From positions 639,676-703,675 of the forward strand of contig DAOSXA010000003.1 in assembly GCA_035380245.1 (NCBI GenBank): a DNA stretch of 64,000 bases, written 5' to 3'. The position numbers and the translations under genes are program-made. Shown here one piece after another: positions 1 to 9,630 of the stretch. Below the pieces are notes generated by a model. It saw nothing but the letters and a program-made list of their open reading frames with translations. It made no database searches and was not told the origin of the DNA. The stretch comes from Candidatus Zixiibacteriota bacterium. Lineage in GTDB: Bacteria; Zixibacteria; MSB-5A5; GN15; FEB-12. The first letter of the stretch is position 1, and every line of letters begins with the position of its first letter.

Positions 1-109
1 GAGGGCTAACTGCCCGCAGAAGTTAGTCCTAGTTTGCGGTCCGGCAAGCCGGGACAATAAGAACTAGTTTAGACAAAAAAACATAACAATAACTAGCGAG
101 GTTACGAAA
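1..109 (+). promoter_or_regulatory. Leader upstream of rplL
   Basis: Gene-free stretch before the GTG start of rplL. Two small hairpins are visible: a 6-bp stem (6-11 with 21-26) and a 5-bp GC stem (41-45 with 48-52). rplJ is normally the upstream neighbour and would lie just outside the window. No promoter could be recognised in so short a piece. It is most likely the rplJ-rplL intercistronic region; that is inference from the usual gene order. Confidence 0.35.
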
Positions 110-493
110 GTGGCGAACGCAGCAATAGAAGAAATCGTTGACAAAATTGCGGCTCTGAGCGCAATGGATGTGGCCGATCTGATCAAGGCCATTGAAGACA
201 AGTTTGGCGTAACCGCCGCCGCTCCGATGGCGGCCGTGGCTATCGCGGCTCCAGGCGCCGGCGCTGCCGAAGCCGAAGAGCAGACCGAATTCGACGTCGT
301 GCTCACCGCGGTTGGCGACAAGAAGATCCAGGTTATCAAGGTTGTCCGTGAGGTTACCAGTCTGGGTCTGAAGGAAGCCAAGGACCTGGTGGAAGCCGCT
401 CCGACGAAGGTTAAAGAAGCTCTGTCTAAGGACGAGGCCGAGAAAGTCAAGGCCAAGCTCGAAGAAGTCGGCGCTCAGGTAGATATTAAGTAA
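110..493 (+). CDS. rplL: Large ribosomal subunit protein bL12 (L7/L12)
   Basis: Stalk protein of the 50S subunit that recruits translational GTPases. 127 aa with GTG start, preceded by a weak GAGG about 9 nt upstream. The N-terminal dimerisation part (about 1-35), an Ala/Gly-rich hinge (about 38-55) and the conserved C-terminal domain (TEFDVVLTAVGDKKIQVIKV, then a segment like GLKEAKDLVE) are in the family order and length. It lies ahead of rpoB as in most bacteria, but a strong hairpin-plus-T terminator separates it from rpoB, so stalk protein can be made in excess over polymerase. An opposite-strand reading frame over the same region is a shadow. Confidence 0.98.
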   Translation: MANAAIEEIVDKIAALSAMDVADLIKAIEDKFGVTAAAPMAAVAIAAPGAGAAEAEEQTEFDVVLTAVGDKKIQVIKVVREVTSLGLKEAKDLVEAAPTKVKEALSKDEAEKVKAKLEEVGAQVDIK

Positions 494-512
494 CTACTGC
501 AATAGGATCATC

Positions 513-549
513 GGCCGGGAGCTTTGCCGCTCCCGGCCCGGTTTTTCGG
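513..549 (+). terminator. Intrinsic terminator/attenuator between rplL and rpoB
   Basis: Perfect 10-bp GC-rich stem (513-522 with 529-538), 6-nt loop, then CGGTTTTT. It sits 20 nt after the rplL stop and about 205 nt before rpoB. In many bacteria partial termination here sets the L7/L12 to RNA polymerase ratio. The geometry is that of a rho-independent terminator; partial rather than full termination is inference, because no clear new promoter was found before rpoB. Confidence 0.85.
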
Positions 550-754
550 GAGTATATCACTATTTTTAGGTTCCCATTCTTGTTTCCGGTTGGTTGATTG
601 ACTGCAATAGTGGCTCCCCAGATTGAGTTCGGGGAGAAGAAGTTATTTATGACAGAATCATCCAAGCCTTTGGATTATATACGAGTTCTTATCTGGTCCC
701 CCGACGCTAGACGTGCGTTCGGGAGGCTTCATCTCTGTTTAGGAGGGTGATGCT
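550..754 (+). promoter_or_regulatory. rpoB leader with three hairpins
   Basis: The 205-nt untranslated region before rpoB folds into at least three local hairpins: 614-619/631-636 (6 bp), 660-665/670-675 (6 bp, GCCT tetraloop) and 700-707/715-723 (8 bp with one bulge). The last lies just before the AGGAGG ribosome-binding site at 741-746. Such leaders often serve RNase processing or translational feedback, but no specific known motif was recognised. Confidence 0.4.
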
Positions 755-3700
755 TTGGCCCGTTCAGGAGTATTGACACGGAAAAGTTACGGTGTGCTGG
801 CGGACGCCACTGATATGCCCAACCTGTTGGACGTTCAGACCCAGTCATACGAAGAATTTCTACAAGCCGAAATACCTCCGGACAAAAGGGAAAACAGAGG
901 TCTCGAGCAGATCTTCAGAGAGATTTTCCCGGTTAACGATGTTCACGAGAATTACTCGCTGGAATACGTCAGTTACCATCTGGGACCGACGCGTTATTCG
1001 ATCGAGGAATGCCGTGAACGCAATATGAGCTTTGCCGCTCCGCTCAAGGTTACGATGCGTTTGATCGTTCGTGACGCCGAGAAGGAAGACAAGGAAGTCA
1101 AGGATGTAATCGAGCAGGATGTTTATCTCGGCGAGCTGCCCCTTATCACTGAATGGGGGACTTTTATCATCAACGGCTCGGAGCGCGTGGTTGTCAGTCA
1201 GTTGCACCGTAGTCCCGGTGTCTTTTTCGACCAGACAACTCACCCTAACGGTAAAGAGTTGTATTCTGCACGCATTATCCCGTACCGTGGAAGCTGGGTC
1301 GAATTCGCCATGGATATCAACGATATCATGTTCGCTTATATCGACTCCAAACGGAAGCTCCCGGTTACCATGCTTCTTAGAGCGATCGGTTTCTCCAGCG
1401 ATGAGGATATCGTAAGCGAATTTTACAAAGTGTCCCGGCTCGTTTTCAAGGGCAAGTCGCATGAAGAGTACGAGGGATGTTTCCTGGCCGAGACGATCGT
1501 TGACAAAGAAACCGGTGAAGTGGTCTTCGGTGTCGGCGAACCGCTGACGGAAACAGTCGTAGACAAACTGCAGGGAATGGGGTACAAACAGTGCCAGATG
1601 ATTTCTTCCACGGAACGTCGTGAAACGTTTGTTATTCTGAATACCCTCAGGAAGGATCCGACCAAGAGCCGTGAAGAAGCTCTGGTAAAAATATACTCAC
1701 TGCTTCGTCCGGGTGAGCCGCCCACGCTGGAAATGGCCGAGTCACTGCTGGAGAAGTTCTTTTTCTCCAACAAGCGCTATGATCTCGGTGAAGTCGGTCG
1801 CTACATGATCAACCAGCGGATGGGACTCAATATCCCGCTTGAATCCACGACCCTGGTCAATGATGATTTTCTTGCGATTATCCGCTACCTGATCGGTTTG
1901 TGTAATGACTCCGGTTTCACCGATGATATCGATCATCTGGGCAATCGCCGGGCGCGAACGGTTGGGGAGCTGCTGTCGAATTTATTCTCAGTAGGTCTTT
2001 CCCGCGTGGCTCGAACTATCCGCGAGCGGCTTTCGCTCAAAGATCAGGAAAACGTAACCCCGCAGTTGCTGGTCAACGCCCGTACCGTTTCATCCGTAAT
2101 CGAGACATTCTTTGGATCCTCGCAGCTCTCGCAGTTCATGGACCAGACCAATCCGCTGTCTGAGTTGACGCATAAACGTCGTTTGTCCGCTCTCGGTCCG
2201 GGTGGTTTGACGCGTGAACGAGCCGGCTTTGAGGTCCGTGACGTACACCACACGCATTATGGCCGTCTTTGTCCGATTGAGACTCCGGAAGGTCCGAACA
2301 TCGGTCTGATTACCTCGTTGGCTACCTTTGCCCGTATCAACCGTTACGGTTTTCTCGAAACACCGTATCGTCGCGTGGAAAATGGCGAAGTCACGAATGA
2401 TATTCATTATCTGTCGGCGGACGAGGAAGATCGGCATTACATAGCCAATTGCGAAGAGCCGCTTGACGAGACCAATCATTTCGTCCATAAGCGTATCTTC
2501 GTACGCCGTCGTTCGGAATATCCGGCGGTTTCACCCGATGAAATCGAATACATGGACGTGTCGCCGAGGCAGATCGTCTCGGTGGCGGCGGCGTTGATTC
2601 CGTTCCTCGAACACGACGACGCCAACCGCGCTCTCATGGGTTCGAACATGCAACGCCAGGCAGTACCGCTTCTGCGCACCGATGCTCCGGTCGTGGGAAC
2701 CGGTATTGAAGCCAAGGTGGCGGCGGATGCCGGAGCGGTGATTCGTTCGAAGCATGCCGGAGAGGTTGTGTTCGTTGACAGCACCCGAGTCGTCATCAGG
2801 CCGCAGTCGAAGACGCGAGTCGGTCAGTTGGGATATATCGAAGATGTCGAATATCACCTGACGAAGTACCGCCGTTCCAACCAGGACACCTGTATCAATT
2901 ATCGTCCGACAGTCGGACCCGGTGTCGAGGTGAAGGTGGGGGATATCATCGCCGACGGCCCGGCCGTTGATCGCGGTGAACTGGCCCTCGGGCATAACAC
3001 GCTGGTGGCTTTCATGCCCTGGCGCGGTTATAACTTCGAGGATGCGATTATTCTTTCCGAGCGTCTCGTACGCGAGGATATTTTCACTTCGATTCATATC
3101 GAGGAATACGAACTGCAAGTCCGCGATACCAAACGCGGCGCGGAAGAAGTAACCCGTGAAATTCCCAACGTATCGGAAGAAGCGCTGCTGAATCTGGACG
3201 AACGGGGAATAATACGTATCGGCGCCGAAGTCGAAGCGGGCGACATTCTCGTCGGCAAGGTTACGCCTAAAGGTGAAACCGAGCTGTCTCCGGAGGAGCG
3301 TTTGCTCCGAGCTATTTTCGGGGAGAAAGCGGGTGATGTCCGTGATGCCAGTTTGAAGGCGCCGCCCGGTATGAAGGGCGTTGTTATCAAGACACAGGTC
3401 TTCAGTCGTAAAGAGCGCACCGAAGAAGCCAAGAAGCTGGAGAAGCAGCAAGTTGCGGAGATCAAGAAGGATTTCAACTTGAAGATCCACAACATCGAGA
3501 AGCTGCGAGCGCAACGTATCGGTGAATTGCTGGACGACCAGAGTTCGCAGACGGTTCGTTCGGCTGCCGACAATGCGGTTTTAATCCGTGCCGGTCATAA
3601 ATTCCAGGCTGACTTCTTTGCCGATTACGATTTTGCCAACGCCGTCGCGCCGGAAGGCTATTGCAAGGACGCCACGATCAACAAGCACGTTGAGAACGTG

Positions 3701-4525
3701 CTGGAAGAAGCGGCGAACCTGATCGAGAAGAAACGCGAAGAGATGGAAGTCGAGATCGACAAAGTGGTACGCGGTGCGGAACTCCCGCCGGGTGTCAAGC
3801 AGTTGGTCAAGGTGACTATCGCTATTCGCCGTAAGATCTCGGTCGGCGATAAGATGGCCGGTCGCCACGGTAACAAGGGTGTCGTTTCACGCATTGTGCC
3901 GATCGAAGACATGCCGTACCAGGCTGATGGTATCCCGGTGGATATTATTCTCAATCCGCTTGGCGTCCCGTCCCGTATGAATGTCGGCCAGATTCTGGAG
4001 ACGCACCTGGGCTGGGCGGCCATGGCTCTCGGTGAGCATGTCGCAACACCGGTGTTCGAGGGAGCCTCGATCGAACAGATCAAGGAAAAACTCGCTTCAG
4101 CCGGGTTGCCTGAAGATGGAAAACTCACTCTGTATGACGGTCTCACCGGAAATGCCTTCGATAACCGGATCACCGTCGGATATATATACATTCTCAAACT
4201 GTCGCACCTGGTGGATGATAAGATCCACGCCAGGTCGATAGGACCCTATTCGCTGGTTACCCAGCAGCCGTTGGGCGGTAAAGCCCAGTTCGGCGGCCAG
4301 CGATTCGGTGAAATGGAGGTCTGGGCGCTCGAGGCTTACGGCGCTGCCTACGCTCTGCAGGAAATGCTGACGGTCAAGTCGGACGACGTGACCGGCCGCA
4401 GCCGGGTGTATGAAGCGATCGTCAAGGGCGAAAATCCACCGGAACCGGGTTATCCGGAAGCGTTCAACGTTCTCATTAAGGAACTGCAGGCGCTTGGTTT
4501 GGATGTGAAGCTCCTGGAGGAGTAA
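755..4525 (+). CDS. rpoB: DNA-directed RNA polymerase subunit beta
   Basis: 1256-aa beta subunit, forming with RpoC the catalytic core of RNA polymerase. The TTG start is set by AGGAGG (741-746) 8 nt upstream. The rifampicin-region sequence FFGSSQLSQFMDQTNPLSEL (about residues 452-471) and the following THKRR and GPGGLTRERAGFEVR are the drug-sensitive type. Also seen are GYNFEDAI (about 765), the GETELSPEERLLRAIFGEK segment, the active-site GRHGNKG (about 1036) and the C-terminal GGKAQFGGQRFGEMEVWALE that contacts RpoC. It is 36 nt from rpoC, same transcript. Length is slightly below the enterobacterial form, as in other non-proteobacteria. Long opposite-strand frames inside it are shadows. 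Confidence 0.99.
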   Translation: MARSGVLTRKSYGVLADATDMPNLLDVQTQSYEEFLQAEIPPDKRENRGLEQIFREIFPVNDVHENYSLEYVSYHLGPTRYSIEECRERNMSFAAPLKVTMRLIVRDAEKEDKEVKDVIEQDVYLGELPLITEWGTFIINGSERVVVSQLHRSPGVFFDQTTHPNGKELYSARIIPYRGSWVEFAMDINDIMFAYIDSKRKLPVTMLLRAIGFSSDEDIVSEFYKVSRLVFKGKSHEEYEGCFLAETIVDKETGEVVFGVGEPLTETVVDKLQGMGYKQCQMISSTERRETFVILNTLRKDPTKSREEALVKIYSLLRPGEPPTLEMAESLLEKFFFSNKRYDLGEVGRYMINQRMGLNIPLESTTLVNDDFLAIIRYLIGLCNDSGFTDDIDHLGNRRARTVGELLSNLFSVGLSRVARTIRERLSLKDQENVTPQLLVNARTVSSVIETFFGSSQLSQFMDQTNPLSELTHKRRLSALGPGGLTRERAGFEVRDVHHTHYGRLCPIETPEGPNIGLITSLATFARINRYGFLETPYRRVENGEVTNDIHYLSADEEDRHYIANCEEPLDETNHFVHKRIFVRRRSEYPAVSPDEIEYMDVSPRQIVSVAAALIPFLEHDDANRALMGSNMQRQAVPLLRTDAPVVGTGIEAKVAADAGAVIRSKHAGEVVFVDSTRVVIRPQSKTRVGQLGYIEDVEYHLTKYRRSNQDTCINYRPTVGPGVEVKVGDIIADGPAVDRGELALGHNTLVAFMPWRGYNFEDAIILSERLVREDIFTSIHIEEYELQVRDTKRGAEEVTREIPNVSEEALLNLDERGIIRIGAEVEAGDILVGKVTPKGETELSPEERLLRAIFGEKAGDVRDASLKAPPGMKGVVIKTQVFSRKERTEEAKKLEKQQVAEIKKDFNLKIHNIEKLRAQRIGELLDDQSSQTVRSAADNAVLIRAGHKFQADFFADYDFANAVAPEGYCKDATINKHVENVLEEAANLIEKKREEMEVEIDKVVRGAELPPGVKQLVKVTIAIRRKISVGDKMAGRHGNKGVVSRIVPIEDMPYQADGIPVDIILNPLGVPSRMNVGQILETHLGWAAMALGEHVATPVFEGASIEQIKEKLASAGLPEDGKLTLYDGLTGNAFDNRITVGYIYILKLSHLVDDKIHARSIGPYSLVTQQPLGGKAQFGGQRFGEMEVWALEAYGAAYALQEMLTVKSDDVTGRSRVYEAIVKGENPPEPGYPEAFNVLIKELQALGLDVKLLEE

Positions 4526-4585
4526 TTAGGGTCAGGCAAAGAGGTCTGCTTTGGGCAGACTGTGGACAATAGAGGAGTTAGTGCC

Positions 4586-7500
4586 ATGGTAGATATTTTG
4601 GATCAAAAACCGGCGCCGAAGAAGCCGTCTGAGTTCGCGGCCATACAGGTTCAGATGGCGTCGCCGGATGTAATCCTGTCGTGGTCTTACGGCGAAGTAA
4701 CCAAGCCGGAGACTATCAACTACCGTTCTTTCAAACCGGAACGCGATGGGCTCTTCTGTGAGCGCATTTTCGGTCCGGTTAAAGACTGGGAATGTAACTG
4801 CGGCAAGTACAAACGCATTCGTTTCCGGGGAATCGTTTGTGATCGCTGCGGGGTAGAGGTGACGCAATCCAAGGTGCGGCGTGAGCGCATGGGCCATATC
4901 CAATTGGCCGTGCCGGTTTCGCACATTTGGTATTTCAAATCTCTGCCGTCCCGTATCGGGCACTTGCTGGATCTCTCCATCCGCGAACTGGAGAAGATTC
5001 TCTATTACGAAGCATACCTGATGATCGACCCGGGCAACTCCTCTTATGCCAAAGGCGACACCCTCAGTGAAGAAGAGTATATGGAGCTGGAGGAAGCCGG
5101 CAAGACGTTCGATGCTCGTATGGGCGCCGAAGCGGTCCGGGAACTCCTCTCTCAGATAGATATCGACGAGATGGCCGTTACGCTTCGTGCGCAGGCTAAA
5201 GTGGAAACATCAGTTCAGCGTAAGAAGGATATCCTGAAGCGGCTGCGCATCATCGAATCGTTCCGGCAATCGAACAACCGACCGGAATGGATGGTGCTAA
5301 GTGTCATCCCGGTACTGCCGCCCGATCTGCGGCCGCTGGTGCCGCTTGACGGCGGTCGTTTTGCCACTTCCGATCTGAACGACCTGTATCGTCGGGTGAT
5401 CAACCGCAACAACCGCCTCAAGAAACTCATCGAGATTCAGGCGCCGGATGTGATTCTCCGCAATGAGAAGCGCATGTTGCAGGAAGCGGTTGACGCTTTG
5501 TTCGATAATGGTCGCAGGACTTACTCGGTACGTGGTGATTCCAAACGGCCGCTCAAATCGCTTTCTGATTTGCTCAAGGGTAAACAGGGGCGGTTCCGTC
5601 AGAACCTGCTCGGTAAACGTGTCGATTATTCCGGTCGTTCGGTGATCGTGGTTGGTCCGGAGTTGCGTCTTGACCAGTGCGGTCTTCCCAAGAATATGGC
5701 GCTGGAGCTGTTCAAGCCCTTTATCATCATGAAACTTGAAGAAAAGGGTTACGTGCAGACCGTTAAATCAGCCAAACGGCTGGTTGAAAAGGAACGGCCC
5801 GAGGTTTGGGATATCCTCGAGGAAATCATCGAAGATCACCCGGTGATGCTCAACCGCGCGCCTACTCTGCACCGACTCGGTATCCAGGCTTTTTATCCGG
5901 TGCTGGTCGAGGGTAAGGCGATTCGTCTGCATCCGCTGGTCTGCGCGGCTTTCAACGCGGACTTCGACGGCGACCAGATGGCAGTGCACGTGCCGCTTTC
6001 ATTTGAGGCTCAACTCGAGGCTCGCCTGCTGATGCTCTCTACGAACAACGTATTGTTGCCTCGTTCAGGGCGTCCGGTGGCGGTCCCGTCGCAGGATATC
6101 GTGCTCGGTTGCTACTACCTGACCAAGATTCGTCCCGGAGTCAAAGGTGAAGGGATGGCCTTCTCCAGTCCGAATGAAGCCATTGCCGCCAATGCCGCCG
6201 GTGCTCTTGATTTACACGCTCGTATTCATGTTCGCATGAACGGGCAGGTGATGGATACTTCGATCGGCCGGATCATTTTCAATAACATTCTTCCGCCCGG
6301 GACGTCGTTCTTCAACGATGTCGCCGCTCGCGGTCAGTTGGGCGATCTTGTCGCCACTTCATACTGGCGGCTGGGTCGGGATGATACTGTTGATTTCCTC
6401 GATCGGTTGAAGTACATCGGTTTCGAGTATGCTACCAAAGCCGGTGTGACCGTATCGATCGAGGATCTGGTTGTTCCCGAAGCCAAGAACCAGATTATTG
6501 CCGAAGCGCACGAGGAAATCAAAAAGATCCAGAAGCGCTATGAGCGTGGTGTGATCACCAACGGTGAGCGTTACAACCAGGTTATTGACACCTGGACCGG
6601 AGCTACCAACAGCGTTGCCGAAGTTATGTTCGAGAATCTCTCTCAGCAGGAAGACGGTTTCAATCCGGTGTTCATGATGGCTGATTCCGGTGCTCGTGGT
6701 TCCAAAGAGCAGATTCGTCAGTTGGCCGGTATGCGTGGACTGATGGCTAAGCCGCAGAAGAAGATCACCGGCGGAGTCGGTGAAATTATCGAGAACCCGA
6801 TTGTGGCCAATTTCCGTGAAGGCTTATCCGTACAGGAATACTTCATCTCGACTCACGGTGCTCGTAAGGGATTGGCTGATACGGCTCTGAAAACGGCCGA
6901 CGCCGGTTATCTGACGCGCCGTCTGGTCGATGTTGCCCAGGATGTGATTATCCGTTCAGGTGACTGCGGCACGATTCTTGGCCTTGAAGTGGAAGCTTTG
7001 AAAGAAGGCGAAGAAGTTATCGAGTCGCTTTCCGATCGTGTTCTGGGGCGTGTGTCGGCTGATGATATTTACGATCCGATTACCGACGAGTTGATCGTGG
7101 AGGCCGGTCAGGAAATTCGTGAGGAACAGGCCGAAGCGATCGAAGAAGCCGGTGTCGAGAGCGTGCGTATCCGTTCCGTATTGACTTGTGAGGCCAAACA
7201 CGGGGTCTGCGCCGCCTGTTACGGACGTAACCTCGCGACCATGAGGATGGTCGAGGTCGGGGAAGCCGTGGGTGTAATCGCGGCTCAGTCTATCGGTGAA
7301 CCGGGCACGCAGTTGACCCTCCGTACTTTCCACATCGGCGGCGCCGCCGCTCGTATCGCCGAACAATCACAGGTGGTTTCGAAGTATACCGGTTCGGTGA
7401 AGCTGGAAAACGTCAAAACGGTCGACCTTCCCGACGGTACCTGTATGGTGATCAGCCGTGACGGTATCGGTGAGGCTCACATTATCGATGAGCGTGGCCG

Positions 7501-8692
7501 CACCCGTTCCCGTCTGAAGATTCCATACGGCGCACACTTGCTTGCCAAGGATGAACAGACGCTTGAACGCGGGCACACCATCTACGAATGGGATCCTTAT
7601 ACCCGGACTATTCTTTCGGAACGAGCCGGTAAGATCAAGTTCAAGGATATTATTCCCGATGTTTCGGTACGTGAAGCCGTAGACAGTCAGACCGGTTTGA
7701 TCCAGTTGATCATCATTGACACCAAGGAGAAGAGCCTGTTCCCGACCATTTTGATCGAGGACAAGGCGGGCAAAACGGTCGGTAATTATCGAATCCCGAC
7801 CGATGCTCAGCTCCAGGTCCAGGATGGTCAGAAGGTCGAACGTGGTGAGATCCTGGTGAAAATGCCACGCATGATCGCCAAGTCGCGCGATATTACCGGC
7901 GGTTTGCCGCGGGTAGCCGAGTTGTTCGAAGCTCGTCGACCGCACGACCCGGCGGTTATTTCGGAGATCGAAGGAATCGTCGAGTTCGGCAAGATCGTTC
8001 GCGGTCAGCAGCAGATCATTGTCAAGGGCGATCAGGACGAAGAACGCGACTATCTCATCCCGCACGGCAAACACCTCATGGTACACGCGGGTGACCGTGT
8101 CGAAGCCGGTGAGCGACTTTGTGAAGGGGCTATCGATCCTCACGATATCCTGGACATCTTGGGAGTATTCGAGGCGCAGGCCTACCTGGTTAATGAAATC
8201 CAGGAAGTCTACCGTCTCCAGGGCGTGAAGATCAATGATAAGCATATCGAGACGATTGTGCGCCAGATGATGCAGAAAGTTCAGATCGAGACGGTCGGTG
8301 AAACCAACTTCCTGGAAGGGGAGAAGGTTGATAAAATCAAGTTCGCCGAAGAAAACGCCCGGGTCATTGCCGAGGGTGGTGAACCGTCGACTTCTCGACC
8401 GCTCCTGCTCGGTATCACCAGAGCCTCGCTGTCAACCGACAGTTTCATTTCGGCGGCTTCCTTCCAGGAAACCACCAAGGTACTGACGGAAGCAGCGGTG
8501 TCGGGCAAGGTGGATTACCTGTTGGGACTCAAAGAGAACGTGATTATCGGTCATTTGATCCCGGCCGGGACCGGTATTGATGCTTATAAGAATGTATCGG
8601 TGGAACATGAAGACGGCGAACCGGATACGGGGGATAGCCCCGATAACGGCGAACCGGCCTCGATAGCTGATATTTTTGACAAAAACTCTTGA
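4586..8692 (+). CDS. rpoC: DNA-directed RNA polymerase subunit beta-prime
   Basis: Catalytic beta-prime subunit, 1368 aa from the ATG at 4586, chosen because GAGGAG (4572-4577) lies 8 nt upstream; an in-frame GTG at 4562 would add 8 unlikely residues. The first zinc site is complete (C70, C72, C85, C88), the magnesium-binding NADFDGDQ is near residue 457, and the second zinc cluster includes CEAKHGVC-x2-C near residue 868 with a partner Cys near 794. The acidic tail ends right at the stop, whose TGA is also part of the -35 element of the str promoter. Confidence 0.99.
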   Translation: MVDILDQKPAPKKPSEFAAIQVQMASPDVILSWSYGEVTKPETINYRSFKPERDGLFCERIFGPVKDWECNCGKYKRIRFRGIVCDRCGVEVTQSKVRRERMGHIQLAVPVSHIWYFKSLPSRIGHLLDLSIRELEKILYYEAYLMIDPGNSSYAKGDTLSEEEYMELEEAGKTFDARMGAEAVRELLSQIDIDEMAVTLRAQAKVETSVQRKKDILKRLRIIESFRQSNNRPEWMVLSVIPVLPPDLRPLVPLDGGRFATSDLNDLYRRVINRNNRLKKLIEIQAPDVILRNEKRMLQEAVDALFDNGRRTYSVRGDSKRPLKSLSDLLKGKQGRFRQNLLGKRVDYSGRSVIVVGPELRLDQCGLPKNMALELFKPFIIMKLEEKGYVQTVKSAKRLVEKERPEVWDILEEIIEDHPVMLNRAPTLHRLGIQAFYPVLVEGKAIRLHPLVCAAFNADFDGDQMAVHVPLSFEAQLEARLLMLSTNNVLLPRSGRPVAVPSQDIVLGCYYLTKIRPGVKGEGMAFSSPNEAIAANAAGALDLHARIHVRMNGQVMDTSIGRIIFNNILPPGTSFFNDVAARGQLGDLVATSYWRLGRDDTVDFLDRLKYIGFEYATKAGVTVSIEDLVVPEAKNQIIAEAHEEIKKIQKRYERGVITNGERYNQVIDTWTGATNSVAEVMFENLSQQEDGFNPVFMMADSGARGSKEQIRQLAGMRGLMAKPQKKITGGVGEIIENPIVANFREGLSVQEYFISTHGARKGLADTALKTADAGYLTRRLVDVAQDVIIRSGDCGTILGLEVEALKEGEEVIESLSDRVLGRVSADDIYDPITDELIVEAGQEIREEQAEAIEEAGVESVRIRSVLTCEAKHGVCAACYGRNLATMRMVEVGEAVGVIAAQSIGEPGTQLTLRTFHIGGAAARIAEQSQVVSKYTGSVKLENVKTVDLPDGTCMVISRDGIGEAHIIDERGRTRSRLKIPYGAHLLAKDEQTLERGHTIYEWDPYTRTILSERAGKIKFKDIIPDVSVREAVDSQTGLIQLIIIDTKEKSLFPTILIEDKAGKTVGNYRIPTDAQLQVQDGQKVERGEILVKMPRMIAKSRDITGGLPRVAELFEARRPHDPAVISEIEGIVEFGKIVRGQQQIIVKGDQDEERDYLIPHGKHLMVHAGDRVEAGERLCEGAIDPHDILDILGVFEAQAYLVNEIQEVYRLQGVKINDKHIETIVRQMMQKVQIETVGETNFLEGEKVDKIKFAEENARVIAEGGEPSTSRPLLLGITRASLSTDSFISAASFQETTKVLTEAAVSGKVDYLLGLKENVIIGHLIPAGTGIDAYKNVSVEHEDGEPDTGDSPDNGEPASIADIFDKNS

Positions 8693-8717
8693 CACAGATA
8701 GCCAATTCTCGTAATAT
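8689..8717 (+). promoter_or_regulatory. Strong sigma-70 promoter of the str operon
   Basis: TTGACA (8689-8694), 17-bp spacer, TAATAT (8712-8717): consensus at -35 and 5 of 6 at -10 with ideal spacing. The -35 hexamer overlaps the TGA stop of rpoC. Predicted start of transcription is near 8724, giving a 5' leader of about 48 nt before the rpsL TTG. It would make the ribosomal block independent of rpoBC transcription. Confidence 0.85.
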
Positions 8718-8771
8718 GTGCGTCTGTTTGGGAATAAATTCCCGTGTATTGTGGTATATTTAGGAGATATT

Positions 8772-9146
8772 TTGCCGACTATTAATCAGTTGATTCGCAA
8801 GGGCCGCAAGGTTGTCACCGAGTCCACCAAGACTCCGGCTCTAAAAAGCTGCCCGCAGAAGCGCGGTGTTTGTACTCGTGTATATACCTCGACGCCGAAG
8901 AAGCCGAACTCGGCTTTGCGCAAGGTAGCCAGAGTCCGTTTGACCAACCAGATGGAAGTCACGGCTTATATCCCGGGTGAAGGCCACAATCTGCAGGAAC
9001 ACTCGATAGTTATGATCCGCGGCGGTCGTATTAAAGATTTGCCGGGGGTCCGTTATCATATTATCCGGGGCACCATGGATACGTCCGGGGTTGCCGAAAG
9101 AAAACGGAGCCGTTCGAAATACGGCACCAAGCGTCCAAAGGCTTAA
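8772..9146 (+). CDS. rpsL: Small ribosomal subunit protein uS12
   Basis: Decoding-centre protein S12. The TTG at 8772 is taken as start because AGGAG (8762-8766) precedes it by 5 nt and the protein then begins (M)PTINQLIRKG and is exactly 124 aa, the usual length. A longer reading from 8718 would start inside the promoter. The loop segment with TPKKPNSALRKVARV, whose Lys is the classical streptomycin-resistance position, is wild type. First gene of the str set, 13 nt from rpsG. Confidence 0.97.
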   Translation: MPTINQLIRKGRKVVTESTKTPALKSCPQKRGVCTRVYTSTPKKPNSALRKVARVRLTNQMEVTAYIPGEGHNLQEHSIVMIRGGRIKDLPGVRYHIIRGTMDTSGVAERKRSRSKYGTKRPKA

Positions 9147-9159
9147 GTTAAGATAGGCT

Positions 9160-9630
9160 ATGTCCAGAAGATCCAGAGCAGGCCGTCGGGGCAAGTCCCC
9201 CGACTATAAGTTTAACGACATGCTGGTTTCCGAATTCGTGGCATGTCTGATGGAGCGCGGCAAGCGCTCGACCGCCGAGCGGTTGATTTATGACGCCATC
9301 GATCGGATGGAAAAACAATCCGGTCAGAGCGGCCTGGAGCTGTTCCAGAAGGCTGTCAACAACGTGAAGCCGGTACTGGAGGTTCGTTCTCGCCGGGTCG
9401 GCGGTGCAACTTATCAGGTTCCTGTGGAAGTGCGACAGGATCGTCGTACCGCGCTGGCGATTCGCTGGCTTATCGGTTTCGCCAAAGCCCGCGGCGGTAA
9501 GAGTATGGCTGAAAAACTGGCGGCTGAGTTCCTGGCTGCGGCCAATAACGAAGGCGCTTCGATTAAGAAGAAGGAGGATACGCACAAGATGGCGGAGGCC
9601 AATAAGGCCTTTGCGCACTTCAGGTGGTAA
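9160..9630 (+). CDS. rpsG: Small ribosomal subunit protein uS7
   Basis: 16S-binding protein S7 that nucleates the 30S head. 156 aa, normal length, starting MSRRSRAGRR, with the conserved KPVLEVRSRRVGGATYQVP and the C-terminal THKMAEANKAFAHFRW. The ribosome-binding site is weak, consistent with coupling to rpsL. A 240-nt gap separates it from fusA, much longer than other gaps in this block. Confidence 0.98.
   Translation: MSRRSRAGRRGKSPDYKFNDMLVSEFVACLMERGKRSTAERLIYDAIDRMEKQSGQSGLELFQKAVNNVKPVLEVRSRRVGGATYQVPVEVRQDRRTALAIRWLIGFAKARGGKSMAEKLAAEFLAAANNEGASIKKKEDTHKMAEANKAFAHFRW

Noticed and set aside
2531..3514. 327-residue frame on the minus strand inside rpoB
   Set aside because: Opposite-strand shadow of a highly conserved gene with strong codon bias; no ribosome-binding site or family motif.
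4562..4585. Upstream GTG start for rpoC
   Set aside because: It would add 8 residues and lie upstream of GAGGAG, which is correctly spaced to the ATG at 4586.
7367..8245. 292-residue minus-strand frame inside rpoC
   Set aside because: Lies entirely over conserved rpoC codons; no independent features.
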